In this document: positions 26,319-35,931 of the stretch, in pieces | Layout: every line of letters starts with the position of its first letter | Position numbering within the stretch: the first letter of the stretch is position 1 | NCBI GenBank assembly: GCA_029243025.1 | Contig: JAQWSU010000018.1 | Location: forward strand, 327,233-391,232 | DNA length: 64,000 nt | Direction: 5' to 3' | Origin: Pirellulaceae bacterium | GTDB taxonomy: Bacteria > Planctomycetota > Planctomycetia > Pirellulales > Pirellulaceae | Made by a program: the position numbers and the translations under genes | The notes under the pieces: generated by a model | The model's database searches: none | What the model was told of the DNA's origin: nothing | Seen by the model: the letters and a program-made list of their open reading frames with translations, nothing else

Positions 26319-27512
26319 TCAGCTGATTACTTTCGAAATCGCAGAACAGAGTTGATCAATGTTTGCTGGAGTAATCCCGGCAACATTGATTCGCCCCGAC
26401 CCGACGATGTAGATAGAATCCTCATCTCGCAACTGGGTCACCTGTTCTTTGGTAAGTCCCGAAAACGAGAACATTCCGCGCTGCGTGCGAATAAATTCAA
26501 AGTTCCGGTCAGGAGCCTGTTCCTTCATTGTCTTCACAAACAGATCACGCATGCCATTGATGCGATCGCGCATTTCGGTGAGTTCAGCTTCCCATTGCTG
26601 CCGCAGGCTGGCGTCGCCGAGAATCGTTTGCACGATTTCAGCTCCGTGGGCTGGCGGATTGGAATAATTGCAACGGATACAGGCCTTCAGGTGGCTGAGA
26701 GCCGCAGCGGCAGCTGCGGAATCGCCTCCGACGGCGGTCAACGCACCGATACGCTCGCGATATAACCCAAAATTTTTGGAATAGGAGCTCGCGATCAACA
26801 CCTCGGCTACCTGCTCGCAGATCGCATGCAATCCTCGGGCATCCTGCTCAATACCTTCGGAGAATCCCTGATAGGCAAAGTCAACAAGAGGTAAAAGTCC
26901 TCGCGATTGAACTCGGCTGGCGATTTCTTTCCATTGATCGGCGGTCGGATCAATTCCACTGGGATTATGACAGCAACCATGCAATAGGATGACGTCGCCG
27001 GCCGACATCTGATCGATGCAAGCCAACATCCCCTCGAGATTGAGTCCATTGGTCGCCGGATCCAAATACGGATACGAATCCTGCTCAAGGCCGGCGGCAG
27101 CAAAAATATTTGGATGATTCGCCCATGTCGGCGCGCTTGTCCAAATCTTATTAGTTGGCAAACGAGTCTTGATGAAATCAGCCGCCACTCGTAGCGCGCC
27201 CGTACCCCCAGGTGTTTGGACACTCACAGCTCGACCCGCTTTGAGAAGCCCATGATCAGCACCAAACAGCAACTCCATCACGCGCTGGCTATAGGTCGCG
27301 AGACCTGAGATCGGCAAATATGATTTCGTGCTTTCCTCGGACAAGATCCGACGTTCGGCCTCTTTAACCGAAGGCAAAATCGGGGTCACGCCCTGCTCAT
27401 TCTTGTAAACGCCGACACTCAAATTGATCTTGTTGGAATTCGAATCGTGATTAAACGCTTCCGTCAGTCCTAAAATTGCGTCTGGCGGAGCGAGCTCAAG
27501 TTGGTCGAGCAT
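26319..27512 (-). CDS. Aspartate/aromatic amino acid aminotransferase
   Basis: 397 residues of the class I subgroup I-alpha (AspC/TyrB). The N-terminus LDQLELAPPDAILGLTEAF is the family hallmark, CCHNPSGIDPT near residue 185 includes the cofactor Asn, VDFAYQGF near 217 carries the Asp and Tyr that hold PLP, and the Lys lies in SYSKNFGLYRERIG near 250. The C-terminal arginine for the substrate carboxylate is in SGRINVAG. ATG 27512 fits the family start; a longer frame adds only a basic tail. It transfers amino groups between aspartate or aromatic amino acids and 2-oxoglutarate. Specificity cannot be read from sequence. Confidence 0.9.
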   Translation of the reverse strand: MLDQLELAPPDAILGLTEAFNHDSNSNKINLSVGVYKNEQGVTPILPSVKEAERRILSEESTKSYLPISGLATYSQRVMELLFGADHGLLKAGRAVSVQTPGGTGALRVAADFIKTRLPTNKIWTSAPTWANHPNIFAAAGLEQDSYPYLDPATNGLNLEGMLACIDQMSAGDVILLHGCCHNPSGIDPTADQWKEIASRVQSRGLLPLVDFAYQGFSEGIEQDARGLHAICEQVAEVLIASSYSKNFGLYRERIGALTAVGGDSAAAAAALSHLKACIRCNYSNPPAHGAEIVQTILGDASLRQQWEAELTEMRDRINGMRDLFVKTMKEQAPDRNFEFIRTQRGMFSFSGLTKEQVTQLRDEDSIYIVGSGRINVAGITPANIDQLCSAISKVIS

Positions 27513-27720
27513 GGTACCTATCCTCAATCTCAAAGCTATCCAAAGCCGTTATCGTAGGCTTTCCAGGAAGTTTCGGCTAGAGCTTGCAGCCCGGCCAAGA
27601 GAACGATCAGACAAACTCCTCACTCTGCGATACACGGGCCTCGATCCGCCAAAGCCCTGCCAAACCTTCGCAGCAGAGAAAACGGTCCAACCGTGTCGGG
27701 TTCACGAAGAACTCATCCCC

Positions 27721-29271
27721 CTAGGCCTCTTCGAACTCCCTGTTGAACGAACGCAACAGTCGCTGCCCCTTGAAGATTGAAAAGGCAAGTTCAGCCTGGA
27801 TCGGCCGCGTCGAGTTTCCTCGTGTCACCCACAAGTGATCATGCCCGGACGCCACGATCCAACCGGAAGCCCCTTGCCAAGCCGCAGACGCCACCAAACA
27901 CCGTTCGCCAAAAAAGACACCGATGAATTGCGGCTTGATATCAGCAAAGGCCTCATCCGCCATCCGTCGCCGCAATTTTTCAACCTCGACCGACTGCTGC
28001 ATGTTCGTCGGATCGATTTGCAGCTCACGGATTTCCTCGTGCTCTGCCTGCCAGCCGGCAAAAGCGGCGTAAGCATCGGGAATTGCCAATTCCGTCAGAT
28101 CCGCGGCAAACGTATGGGCAAGAGGTCCTGCGATGCCAACATTTGCGATTTCTCCCGCGGGCAACACATAAGTGAATCGAAACAGATAACAGTCAACGGC
28201 TTCGTCGAATCCAGGCCAACTGAGCTGTCGGGAGTCCATCAATTCACAGGCCGTCGGCGGATGACCATAAAACCGGGGTTCCGATAATTGATTAATTAAT
28301 TCGGCTTCGGCACGGGCAACCTGCGAACGATGCTGTGCATCGATCGCATCCAAGAGACCAAGTTCTGCGGCGTACGCTAAAACGGTCAGTCGCACGCTGG
28401 GCTCCGCTGCCAGTTCAACGAGCGTCTCGGTACCTGCTTTCTCCTGTAAACGAGACAGCGCCGTTGCCGCTTCCACTCGGAGTCGTCGATGGCTCAAATC
28501 CATCATCCGATAGAATCGTCCCATCGCTTCCGATTCCTTCATCAGCGACAAGGCATAGCAAAGAGCAATGGCTAAGCCAATACTTTCTGTTACCTGTTGC
28601 GCATCGCCGAGGTCCTTTACACCGTGCTGGGCGGATGCTTCCTCGAATCCTTCGAGCCGTTCGATCAGACGGCTAAATAGCTCCAAAAGCTGCTGACTTC
28701 GTTGCTTAGCCGGATGCTCAACGACTCGACCCTTGGCGTGCAAAAAGTTGGTGAAATCAAGAACCACTGTCGCGGCGGCCGGATGGGCCAAAGCGTCCAG
28801 CAATCGGGGAAACAGTTGAGAATAGTCGAGTTTTTCCTGCTGCCAAAGCGGTGCAAAAGCTTCAATAATCGCCTCGGGCTGGGGGGGAGGATCAACGGCA
28901 ATGAGTTCTGCGAACGCTTGCAAACTTTCCGCATCGCCTTGTTGCGCGAGTCGAGATAAAAATAAATGACGCGCAGGACTCGTCGCCGGGAGCTGTTGAT
29001 AGGCCCGAACCATCGGCGAAACTAATGCAGCAAACGGTTGCTGCCGTTCGTCAACATTGGCCCTCGTCAACGCGCGTAAAACGGCCGTTAACACCGATTC
29101 ATTCAACTGTTGATCTGACGCGAGCTGGGCGATTTGCTCGAATAGCAGCGTCAACTGCTCCGTTGTCGCTTGTGGAATCCAATCAAGCGCCAGGGGCGTT
29201 GCTTGTCGATCCTGCTCAGCTGTTCCATGGACATTCAATGCCGTCAAAATGCTATCGAGAGTGGTCAACAT
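27721..29271 (-). CDS. HEAT-like helical repeat protein
   Basis: 516 residues. The N-terminal two thirds are helical pairs of HEAT/armadillo type (for example RLRVEAATALSRLQEKAGTE near residue 255). The C-terminal part is different, with FYGHPPTACELMDSRQLSWPGFDEAVDCYLFRFTYVLP near 320-355 and a beta-rich end with FIGVFFGERCLVASAAW. No signal or membrane segment is seen. I know such proteins only as conserved planctomycete hypotheticals. It is convergent with nothing and precedes the histone-like gene on the other strand. Confidence 0.75.
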   Translation of the reverse strand: MLTTLDSILTALNVHGTAEQDRQATPLALDWIPQATTEQLTLLFEQIAQLASDQQLNESVLTAVLRALTRANVDERQQPFAALVSPMVRAYQQLPATSPARHLFLSRLAQQGDAESLQAFAELIAVDPPPQPEAIIEAFAPLWQQEKLDYSQLFPRLLDALAHPAAATVVLDFTNFLHAKGRVVEHPAKQRSQQLLELFSRLIERLEGFEEASAQHGVKDLGDAQQVTESIGLAIALCYALSLMKESEAMGRFYRMMDLSHRRLRVEAATALSRLQEKAGTETLVELAAEPSVRLTVLAYAAELGLLDAIDAQHRSQVARAEAELINQLSEPRFYGHPPTACELMDSRQLSWPGFDEAVDCYLFRFTYVLPAGEIANVGIAGPLAHTFAADLTELAIPDAYAAFAGWQAEHEEIRELQIDPTNMQQSVEVEKLRRRMADEAFADIKPQFIGVFFGERCLVASAAWQGASGWIVASGHDHLWVTRGNSTRPIQAELAFSIFKGQRLLRSFNREFEEA

Positions 29272-29630
29272 GGCTTGAATTGGCTTCTCAGTATGAGGAA
29301 AGTTTTTTCGATGACGGTGAATTAACCTTGACGAAAGACAGGCAAACTTGCTTCAATGCGCGAAATTAGGAGGGTCGAACAAGTGGCCGATCCCAATTCG
29401 ATCATGGATTCGTTCGTTCCTTGCGGGATTCTCAATACGAAAACGCGACCTAGGATTGGGCAAACCAGTAAGGCACGCGTGAAAAATAACACAACGAGAA
29501 AAAAAGTGGATGACGCCAAGTTGAGGCAAGCTTCCACTGTTTAACTACGCGGCTTCCCCTCTCAGGGTACCCAAGGGGAAGGATTCGCAAAAGCTGTTGT
29601 AAGGGTACCTGACCAAGAGGAGCCATCATT
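29272..29630. other. Upstream region of the histone-like gene
   Basis: About 360 bases between divergent genes. GGGTACC occurs at 29565-29571 and again at 29603-29609; the first is flanked by CCCCT and AGGGG, forming a small hairpin-like palindrome. GAGGAG about 9-10 bases before the next ATG is a good ribosome binding site. No gene is supported. Confidence 0.45.
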
Positions 29631-29930
29631 ATGGCAACCAAGAAGAAGGCCGCGAAGCGAACGGTCAAGAAGAAGGCCGTGAAGCGAACGGTCAAGAAGA
29701 AGGCCGTAAAGCGATCCACCAAGAAGAAGGCAGCCCCCAAGAAGAAGAAGGCAGCTCCAAAGAAAAAGACCACCGCTAAGCGGTCGACAAAGAAAAAGGC
29801 TGCTCCCAAGAAGAAGAAGGCAGCGAAGCGGTCCACTAAAAAGACCACCGCCAAGCGGTCCACTAAAAAGAAGGCAGCACCTAAGAAGCGCACAACCACG
29901 CGGAAAAAGACCGCCAAGCGCTCGCGTTAG
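29631..29930 (+). CDS. Lysine-rich histone H1-like protein
   Basis: 99 residues made almost entirely of Lys, Ala, Thr, Arg, Ser and Pro in degenerate repeats such as RTVKKKAVK, RSTKKKAAPKKKK and KTTAKRSTKK. This resembles the C-terminal tails of eukaryotic H1 and bacterial H1-like proteins (HctB, AlgP, HupS tails), which bind and compact DNA. It has no globular part. The DNA repeats are close but not identical, so the tract may vary in length between strains. GAGGAG is upstream of ATG 29631, and a long GC-rich stem lies downstream. Binding to DNA or RNA is inferred from composition. Confidence 0.85.
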   Translation: MATKKKAAKRTVKKKAVKRTVKKKAVKRSTKKKAAPKKKKAAPKKKTTAKRSTKKKAAPKKKKAAKRSTKKTTAKRSTKKKAAPKKRTTTRKKTAKRSR

Positions 29931-29966
29931 GCAAGAATAACGCCTAACCACCCGTTACAACGAGAC

Positions 29967-30015
29967 AGGCCGGCGGATAGAATTAGGTTCCAACTTTCCT
30001 GGAACGCGCCGGCCT
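29967..30015 (+). terminator. Long inverted repeat after the histone-like gene
   Basis: AGGCCGGCG (29967-29975) pairs perfectly with CGCCGGCCT (30007-30015). An inner stem GGTTCCA / TGGAAC adds to it. There is no T run, so it is either a factor-dependent terminator or an mRNA 3'-end structure. Confidence 0.5.
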
Positions 30016-30226
30016 ATTGCATGCGCGGAAAAAAGCCGAAAATGGCGTTCGAACAGGTCGCATCTGCTCGAATCCCCACGAAAAGCCGGCTGAATCCGTC
30101 GAGACGATTCCCGACAGATCCATCAATTTAGCGAAAATGCAGCGAGGCTAAGACCACCGCCGATTCCCGTATCAACCTACGGATCCGCTCCCCTCAAGGC
30201 CTGCCTCGGCCTCGATCGCTCAAGAA

Positions 30227-31498
30227 ATGAAACATCTAGGCATGGAGAAAGACCAACCAAAGACGTTTTTTGACCTCGATCTGTCAGATGAAATGCTGGC
30301 AGCACTCAAGGCGGCCACGTACGAAGAGCCCACACCGATCCAGGCAGGACTGATTCCGCTGGCTCTCGAGGAGGTCGACGTCGTCGGACAGGCTCGCACC
30401 GGGACAGGAAAGACAGCAGCCTTTGTGATACCCATTCTCGAATTGCTCGACCTGAGCGCAAATCACAAGAATCCGCAAGCATTGATTCTCGTTCCCACGC
30501 GAGAACTTGCCGTCCAAGTCAAAGAAGAAGTGGAAAAGCTTTCAATCGAGATGCGCATTAACTGTGCGGCACTCTACGGTGGAACACCCATTCGAGGTCA
30601 AATCACTAAGCTCAAACGGGGCGTCGAAGTGGTTGTCGGTACGCCAGGTCGCGTGCTTGATCATATGTCGCGAAATACGCTCAATCTCAGCGATATCGAC
30701 TGCGTCGTCCTCGATGAAGCCGATCGGATGCTGGATGTCGGATTTCGCCCCGATATGGAAAAGATTCTTCGGCGCTGCCCCAAAGAGCGTCAAACGCTGC
30801 TGCTGAGTGCAACGGTTCCCCCACCGGTTGAGCGTTTATCTAACAAGTACATGCACGAGCCGAAGAAGCTCAACTTTTCATCCAATGATGTAACCGTTGA
30901 TACCATCGAGCAGCACTATTTCACCGTCGATCATGATCGCAAATTCGACCTGCTCGTACGCTTGCTAGAGCGAGAGCAACCCAAGCAGTCGATCGTCTTC
31001 TGCCGGACGAAGCGAGGCGTCCAGAAGATCTATGACAAGCTTGTACGCAAACTGAAGGACAAAGACATTGGCTGCATGCATGGCGACATGCAGCAGCGAG
31101 AACGCAACCGTGTGATGGCAAAATTCCGCGAAGAAAAAATTCGCTACATGGTCGCAACGGACGTGATGGGACGTGGGATCGATGTGTCGGGTGTCTCTCA
31201 CATCGTCAACTTCGACATCCCAGCTTTTTCGGATGATTACGTTCACCGCGTCGGCCGAACAGGCCGTATGGGTCGCGAGGGAGTGGCATTTACCTTCGTT
31301 ACGCCGGAAGAAGGCGGAGAATTAACACGAATCGAACAGCGAATTGACCGCCTGCTGATTCGAGGTGACATGGACGGATTTGTGCTCACCAAACCGGTTG
31401 TCATTCAAGAGCCGAAGCCGGAGGATGATAGCAAACGGGCTGTCCCCTCTTTGCTGGGACGCCGATCAGGCCAACGTCAACATCGCCGCCGACTGTAA
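30227..31498 (+). CDS. DEAD-box RNA helicase
   Basis: 423 residues with all core motifs: Q-motif region TYEEPTPIQ near 31-39, ARTGTGKT at about 56-63, PTRELAVQ, GG, TPGR, DEAD near 165, SAT near 200, then in the second RecA domain VFCRTKRGVQ, ATDVMGRGID and HRVGRTGRMGR. The C-terminal extension is short and moderately basic (PSLLGRRSGQRQHRRRL), unlike the long tails of DeaD or CsdA. RhlE-like helicases that remodel rRNA or mRNA fit best. Met at 30242 is an alternative start. It converges on the following minus-strand gene with 51 bases between. Confidence 0.93.
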   Translation: MKHLGMEKDQPKTFFDLDLSDEMLAALKAATYEEPTPIQAGLIPLALEEVDVVGQARTGTGKTAAFVIPILELLDLSANHKNPQALILVPTRELAVQVKEEVEKLSIEMRINCAALYGGTPIRGQITKLKRGVEVVVGTPGRVLDHMSRNTLNLSDIDCVVLDEADRMLDVGFRPDMEKILRRCPKERQTLLLSATVPPPVERLSNKYMHEPKKLNFSSNDVTVDTIEQHYFTVDHDRKFDLLVRLLEREQPKQSIVFCRTKRGVQKIYDKLVRKLKDKDIGCMHGDMQQRERNRVMAKFREEKIRYMVATDVMGRGIDVSGVSHIVNFDIPAFSDDYVHRVGRTGRMGREGVAFTFVTPEEGGELTRIEQRIDRLLIRGDMDGFVLTKPVVIQEPKPEDDSKRAVPSLLGRRSGQRQHRRRL

Positions 31499-31549
31499 TC
31501 AAAGCGATTTACCGCATCGGGGTCATGAATGAAACGCAAGGTGGACTGA

Positions 31550-32953
31550 TCAAGCCGCCTTATCAGTTGGTAAGGAAGATGAGATTCGGCGAGGCAGCCA
31601 ACCTTCCGCTAACACGGTCAACGCCACCCGATCTTCGAGATTGGGTCGAAAGATCGTCAGCAAAACCATCGGCAAATACCAGGCCATGTAGGTTCCGCCG
31701 CCAAAGCCGTGCCATGTTTGCGTAGCAACCATCACAGCCGCCGAACAACTCAAAAGCGTGCCCAAATTCTTCTGTGCGGGCCAGAGGGCCATACTGGCTG
31801 CCAAGGCAACAAAGGCTGTCAGGACAGGGATCCGCCAATAGCCACTCCAACCTCCGATCGTTTCATCCCACAAACCGCCAAGCCCGTCCATTGCGGGTGG
31901 AAGAATGCCGAACATCAACCGCAGGTTGCCCACGACAGAATCGGAAGAAACGAGCACAAATGCCAGTATGACTAAGATCGATACCACCCCCGTCACGAAT
32001 CGGAGCAGGCCTCGGGGCCAATAAAAACTTAACCACAAAGGCAGCAAAAACAGCGGATAGTAGGTCATGCCACCCGCCAGGCCCAAAAACAGACCAGCAA
32101 TCATCGGTTTCCGATACCAGAGAACGGCCCAGACCAAGCTCGCCGCTGGCAAGACATGCTTGACCTCATTCGTCATGAGAGATGTGTACGGCAACATCAA
32201 ATAGAGCGTCGCCGCACCAACACCCATGATAATATTGTCGAAATGCCAGTAGCCAATCAGCACCATCCCTAGCACGATGAGCAGGTGAGCGACAATCGCC
32301 AAAGCTTTTTGCGTGTTGATCGTCAATTTATCCATCAGGGCATATCCAGGACCCTCACGCGGTTCGCGAGGAGTCTCATCCGAAAGGTCAGATGTTTGCT
32401 CGCTGACCATCGAAGCTGCGTGGATCGCCGCTGGCTCAGCCGCCGTGCGAGTGAGAACATTGGCCATCAGGAAGACGAACAGGGAGCAACCAATGAAGGT
32501 GAGTCCGCCCGCCGAAAGATTCGGCTCCAAAAGAGGCCGTCGAACCATGGTGGGATCGGCAAGGAGCCTCGCGAGCCAAAGGACACTCGTGCAAAACAGC
32601 CACAGAAAGCCGAACCGTTGGGCCTTCATGCCCGTCGATAAAATCGATGCAATCTCCGTCGTCGGCTCGACGTCGGTCGATACCTCGGTTGCCTCGGCGA
32701 CCGAGGTAGGCTCCGGCTCATCCGGACTGGTTTTTGTCACGGATGGAGTCACCACCGCCTGATCAGATTCCAGTTGTTTGCCGTAATGGATGAACAACAG
32801 GCCTGGAGCTAAAAGAATCAACAAGATCAGATCGAGATTTCGCACGCTCCAAAATCGGCCAAACTTAAAGAACAGTCCGATCATCAATAGAGACGACAAG
32901 TAAAACCAAGTCGCCGGCTCAGGTCGATTGTAGTGGTAAAGAATCTCATTCAT
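31550..32953 (-). CDS. Polytopic membrane protein, hypothetical
   Basis: About 467 residues with roughly ten hydrophobic segments. It begins with a conserved-looking MNEILYHYNRPEPATWFYLSSLL, then two long Thr/Glu/Ser-rich hydrophilic loops (about 75-105 and 185-215). The second half has GLAGGMTYYPLFLLPLWLSFYWPRG near 300, which looks like glycosyltransferase family 87-type or PMT-type membrane proteins, but no catalytic Asp motif is obvious. ATG 32953 was taken; a TTG three codons upstream is possible. Function unknown; an uptake or lipid-linked sugar role would be a guess. Confidence 0.75.
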   Translation of the reverse strand: MNEILYHYNRPEPATWFYLSSLLMIGLFFKFGRFWSVRNLDLILLILLAPGLLFIHYGKQLESDQAVVTPSVTKTSPDEPEPTSVAEATEVSTDVEPTTEIASILSTGMKAQRFGFLWLFCTSVLWLARLLADPTMVRRPLLEPNLSAGGLTFIGCSLFVFLMANVLTRTAAEPAAIHAASMVSEQTSDLSDETPREPREGPGYALMDKLTINTQKALAIVAHLLIVLGMVLIGYWHFDNIIMGVGAATLYLMLPYTSLMTNEVKHVLPAASLVWAVLWYRKPMIAGLFLGLAGGMTYYPLFLLPLWLSFYWPRGLLRFVTGVVSILVILAFVLVSSDSVVGNLRLMFGILPPAMDGLGGLWDETIGGWSGYWRIPVLTAFVALAASMALWPAQKNLGTLLSCSAAVMVATQTWHGFGGGTYMAWYLPMVLLTIFRPNLEDRVALTVLAEGWLPRRISSSLPTDKAA

Positions 32954-33229
32954 GGTCCGCAAACAACGGCATCTCTATCGAGACTCCGACCTCAACTCAA
33001 ATCTGGAATGCCGTGTGACGCGAGTGTCCACGCAACCTGCAAAGAACGTCAACCGCGAAACGCGGCCCCTGGCATACGTCCACACCCGATAAGGATATAG
33101 GAAATGCCCGCATTTCATCAAGCGAGTCCGAGACACCAAAGCCGATAAACTACTGTAAGAACTACAACTTGCGGTCAACCGGACTAGGAAAATATGGTGC
33201 AGAATGGCCGAAGAGTCCGGCAGAAGACC

Positions 33230-34066
33230 TCAAAATCTCCCCAAGACCCCAAAACTACCAGCCCCCGGCACTTGGCTTCCGGGCGGCAACCATTGCTCGA
33301 TTTTCAGCTGCCCATCCATGGGAGGACGGTTGAGAATCGACTGAAAAACGCCTACTGGTAGGCTGCTGCCATCAAATAAGGCCGAACCAAGCGCCGTGAG
33401 CAAAGCATCACTCAAACGTTGGTGAAGGGGCTCGTTTCGCGTGCGTTGAAAGCGAATCGCAGAAATCGAAGATATCAAACTGGTCGTGATCATCGAACGA
33501 GATTCGCACGGTGCAAAACCTGTCACCAAAGTGGATTGCTCCTCGGAAACCGCGTGCGAGTAATAAGCTCGCTTCGGACAGGAACTGGGCAGTAACGACA
33601 AGAGCGAATCCGACCACCGCTCCAGTTGACGGCGGTCCTCGTTCAGACAGTGCAAATCTGGCAATTGCATCCCTTCAGCAGAAACCATCAAATTCAAAGT
33701 CCGGTGACGGGCGTCCAATTGACCGCAAAAAACGCTTTGAGCAACACAGCAATGAGCTTCCGTGCCTGACTGTGCGTCAAGACCTTCCAAGATCGCTGAA
33801 GATAAGCGGGTAGTGAGATCGTGAATTAACACCTCTCGCAAAACAAACTTGGAATCATGCCAGATTCTCTCGCGATCGATCCCCTGCGCGTCGATCAAAG
33901 CCTCTCGGAAGGCTCGCAACTGACAGCACCAGCGAAACGTGAGTTTTCGTGCTGCGAGCCAATATTCATGCAAGAGTGGATCCGGAATGACATCCAGGGC
34001 CCGCAGCAGGCGACTGGACGAACAGGCCAGCAAGACCGGAAGATGAACCAGTTGTTGAAGGAACAT
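33230..34066 (-). CDS. Hypothetical protein
   Basis: 278 residues from ATG 34066, the first Met that gives a protein of ordinary composition; the open frame extends to 34249 but its start is Cys/Arg-rich and unlikely. It reads HLPVLLACSSSRLLRALDVIPDPLLHEYWLAARKL at the N-terminus and EQWLPPGSQVPGAGS at the C-terminus, without membrane spans or metal sites. I do not recognise the family. Codon use matches the neighbours, which supports a real gene. Confidence 0.55.
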   Translation of the reverse strand: MFLQQLVHLPVLLACSSSRLLRALDVIPDPLLHEYWLAARKLTFRWCCQLRAFREALIDAQGIDRERIWHDSKFVLREVLIHDLTTRLSSAILEGLDAQSGTEAHCCVAQSVFCGQLDARHRTLNLMVSAEGMQLPDLHCLNEDRRQLERWSDSLLSLLPSSCPKRAYYSHAVSEEQSTLVTGFAPCESRSMITTSLISSISAIRFQRTRNEPLHQRLSDALLTALGSALFDGSSLPVGVFQSILNRPPMDGQLKIEQWLPPGSQVPGAGSFGVLGRF

Positions 34067-34278
34067 AGAGAGGCAGCTCGCTGAGGTAAGAAAGACCAGA
34101 CCAGCAAAACTGCAACTGCGATGCCAGACGCGACGAGCACGGTTGATACGAGCGGCTATTACCCCCGAAGTGATTGGGAGCTTGAGAGTTACATACGGCA
34201 GGGACGCACGGAGCGAAGATCGTCGATTGATGCAAAAAAAACACATCAACGACCCGTTACGACCACAATTCGCATCGA

Positions 34279-34824
34279 CTATTGCCGGACATAAATACCG
34301 TCGGCCGACACAATCAGATTTCCCAGCGAGTCAATCTGGGCTTGCCCACGAACGACAACCAATTGATTGAGATCGACTGAAAGTAGCTTTCGAGCGTCAA
34401 TCTCAACAACCTGCCCCTCCGAATCGACGACCTGCACCAGGGCGGTCATATCGGGTGACTTTTCTTTTTTGGCCTTACAGAAAGGGCAATTGTCCGGATC
34501 GTGTCCAGGACCATGGTCATGTTCTTCCATTTCCGCCGCTGGATCTCGAATCACAAACTTGGCGACACCCGGATCCCACGTTGAATCTGGCCCTGAGCCG
34601 ATTCGACCCAGCAACACGACCGGCTTGAGGGCCGGGCTCCCTTCCCCCCCTGCTGTCACCTGCTCGGTAACAAGTCCTCTAGCCTCCAAGACGCCAACAG
34701 CTCCCGTTGGCTCCTCCGATAACAGATACTTTTCTCGTTGAGCAGTAATCGCTGGGTCTACGGGTTGCTGACAACCAACAGAGAAGAACAAGAACAACAA
34801 AAACAGGCAGGAAATGCGTGACAT
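34279..34824 (-). CDS. Lipoprotein with His/Cys-rich metal-binding segment
   Basis: 181 residues from ATG 34824. The N-terminus RISCLFLLFLFFSVGC is a lipoprotein signal with lipobox SVGC. Mature residues include EEHDHGPGHDPDNCPFC near residue 105, four His and a CxxC pair within 17 residues, which looks like a metal or redox site. The C-terminal part (LLSVDLNQLVVVRGQAQIDSLGNLIVSADGIYV) resembles an OB-fold. It probably faces the periplasm. Copper or zinc handling is inferred from the residues only. Confidence 0.78.
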   Translation of the reverse strand: MSRISCLFLLFLFFSVGCQQPVDPAITAQREKYLLSEEPTGAVGVLEARGLVTEQVTAGGEGSPALKPVVLLGRIGSGPDSTWDPGVAKFVIRDPAAEMEEHDHGPGHDPDNCPFCKAKKEKSPDMTALVQVVDSEGQVVEIDARKLLSVDLNQLVVVRGQAQIDSLGNLIVSADGIYVRQ

Positions 34825-34918
34825 ACCATCGATCCATAAAGCGAGAAACAAGAAACGCCCGAACTTACAGTATCAGGATTATCGAATGTCTTCAGCTGTG
34901 TCAATCCGACCGATTGGT

Positions 34919-35926
34919 CTAACGAGATGGCGCGGGATAGCCAACTAAAGTTGGCTTGATCGCACTGGGAGCCAAAACAGCATCGTCCGCATGGACACCG
35001 GCCCCATACCAAGCATCGTTGTCGTTCTTAAACAGGTCATCTTTGTCACTGTTCGGTCTTAGCCGGGTCGTTCGAAAGGCAACTCTTCCGTCTTCGAAGA
35101 ATAGATTTTGGCCAACCCCATGGCTAGTCACCACCGAATCTGACAAATGCTCACGTGGCTCATCGGCCAAAACCGGATAGAACTCACGACCTTGGTTCCG
35201 GACGCCCCGTAACTTGCCATTTTCAAAGAAGCCAAGCGTATAGGCGTAGTCCCCTCCCATGTCACCCTGAATGACCTCGAGTTCAGGTGCCTCAGCTGAC
35301 AAGGATCGAATGTCAGCCACCGTTGGGATTTTCAACACGATCGTGTTACTTTTGGCCGGGCAATAAAAAACATTGGGATCCTTCACAAACCCGTTCTCTA
35401 ACAGGGTGGGGGCGTACATGCCGGCCACTGCCAAGTTTCCCTTCGCCGGAACAGCCGGGAACATCCCTCGCCGATCTTTCATGCTGTAATCGGTGAGCGC
35501 GAGCCCAATATCCCGCATCTTCATCTGACACATATTCAGCTGATGATGATAGCGGCTATTAATTATCGCGGGAAAAAACAGACAAGCTGCTGCCACACAG
35601 ACCCCTGCCGCCACCACAAAATCTGCGACCGTCCAACGGCGACGTCGGCCAGAGGACTCACGCCCCGAGGCCGAACTCATTGCCGAACCGCGAGCACGGT
35701 CAAGCGGCTGAGCGACCGCATGTTGGTCGATCATTTCACAAGTGCGACAAGCAAGCCCTTGAGGTGGTTCGACCTGAGCCGAATCCCACCGTAGTGGCTC
35801 AAGCCCCCGCTCTACCAGCTTCAGTTCCTGCTGTAGCTGTTGATCTTTATCGAGCTTTTGTGCAAGCTCGTCGTGTTCCGATGCGTCAAGCGCACCGACC
35901 AGAAATCCGACTAGATCATCACGCAT
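34919..35926 (-). CDS. Anti-sigma-like protein fused to an H-X9-DG pseudopilin-type domain
   Basis: 335 residues. Residues about 1-75 look like the N-terminal helical domain of anti-sigma factors (DLVGFLVGALDASEHDELAQKLDKD, then a CRTCEM pair near 60). A basic stretch RRRRW leads into one membrane helix (about 103-122). Outside it the chain follows the planctomycete DUF1559 pseudopilin plan: NMCQMKMRDIGLALTDY, FPAVPAKG, and near the end His269 followed by nine residues and Asp279-Gly280 (H-X9-DG). The sigma gene is 5 bases upstream, so this should be its regulator. The fusion of regulator with pseudopilin-type sensor is unusual. Confidence 0.82.
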   Translation of the reverse strand: MRDDLVGFLVGALDASEHDELAQKLDKDQQLQQELKLVERGLEPLRWDSAQVEPPQGLACRTCEMIDQHAVAQPLDRARGSAMSSASGRESSGRRRRWTVADFVVAAGVCVAAACLFFPAIINSRYHHQLNMCQMKMRDIGLALTDYSMKDRRGMFPAVPAKGNLAVAGMYAPTLLENGFVKDPNVFYCPAKSNTIVLKIPTVADIRSLSAEAPELEVIQGDMGGDYAYTLGFFENGKLRGVRNQGREFYPVLADEPREHLSDSVVTSHGVGQNLFFEDGRVAFRTTRLRPNSDKDDLFKNDNDAWYGAGVHADDAVLAPSAIKPTLVGYPAPSR

Positions 35927-35931
35927 AATCT

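Noticed and set aside
29450..29951. Minus-strand frames rich in Phe, Leu and Val opposite the histone-like gene
   Set aside because: They are antisense readings of AAG-rich lysine codons.
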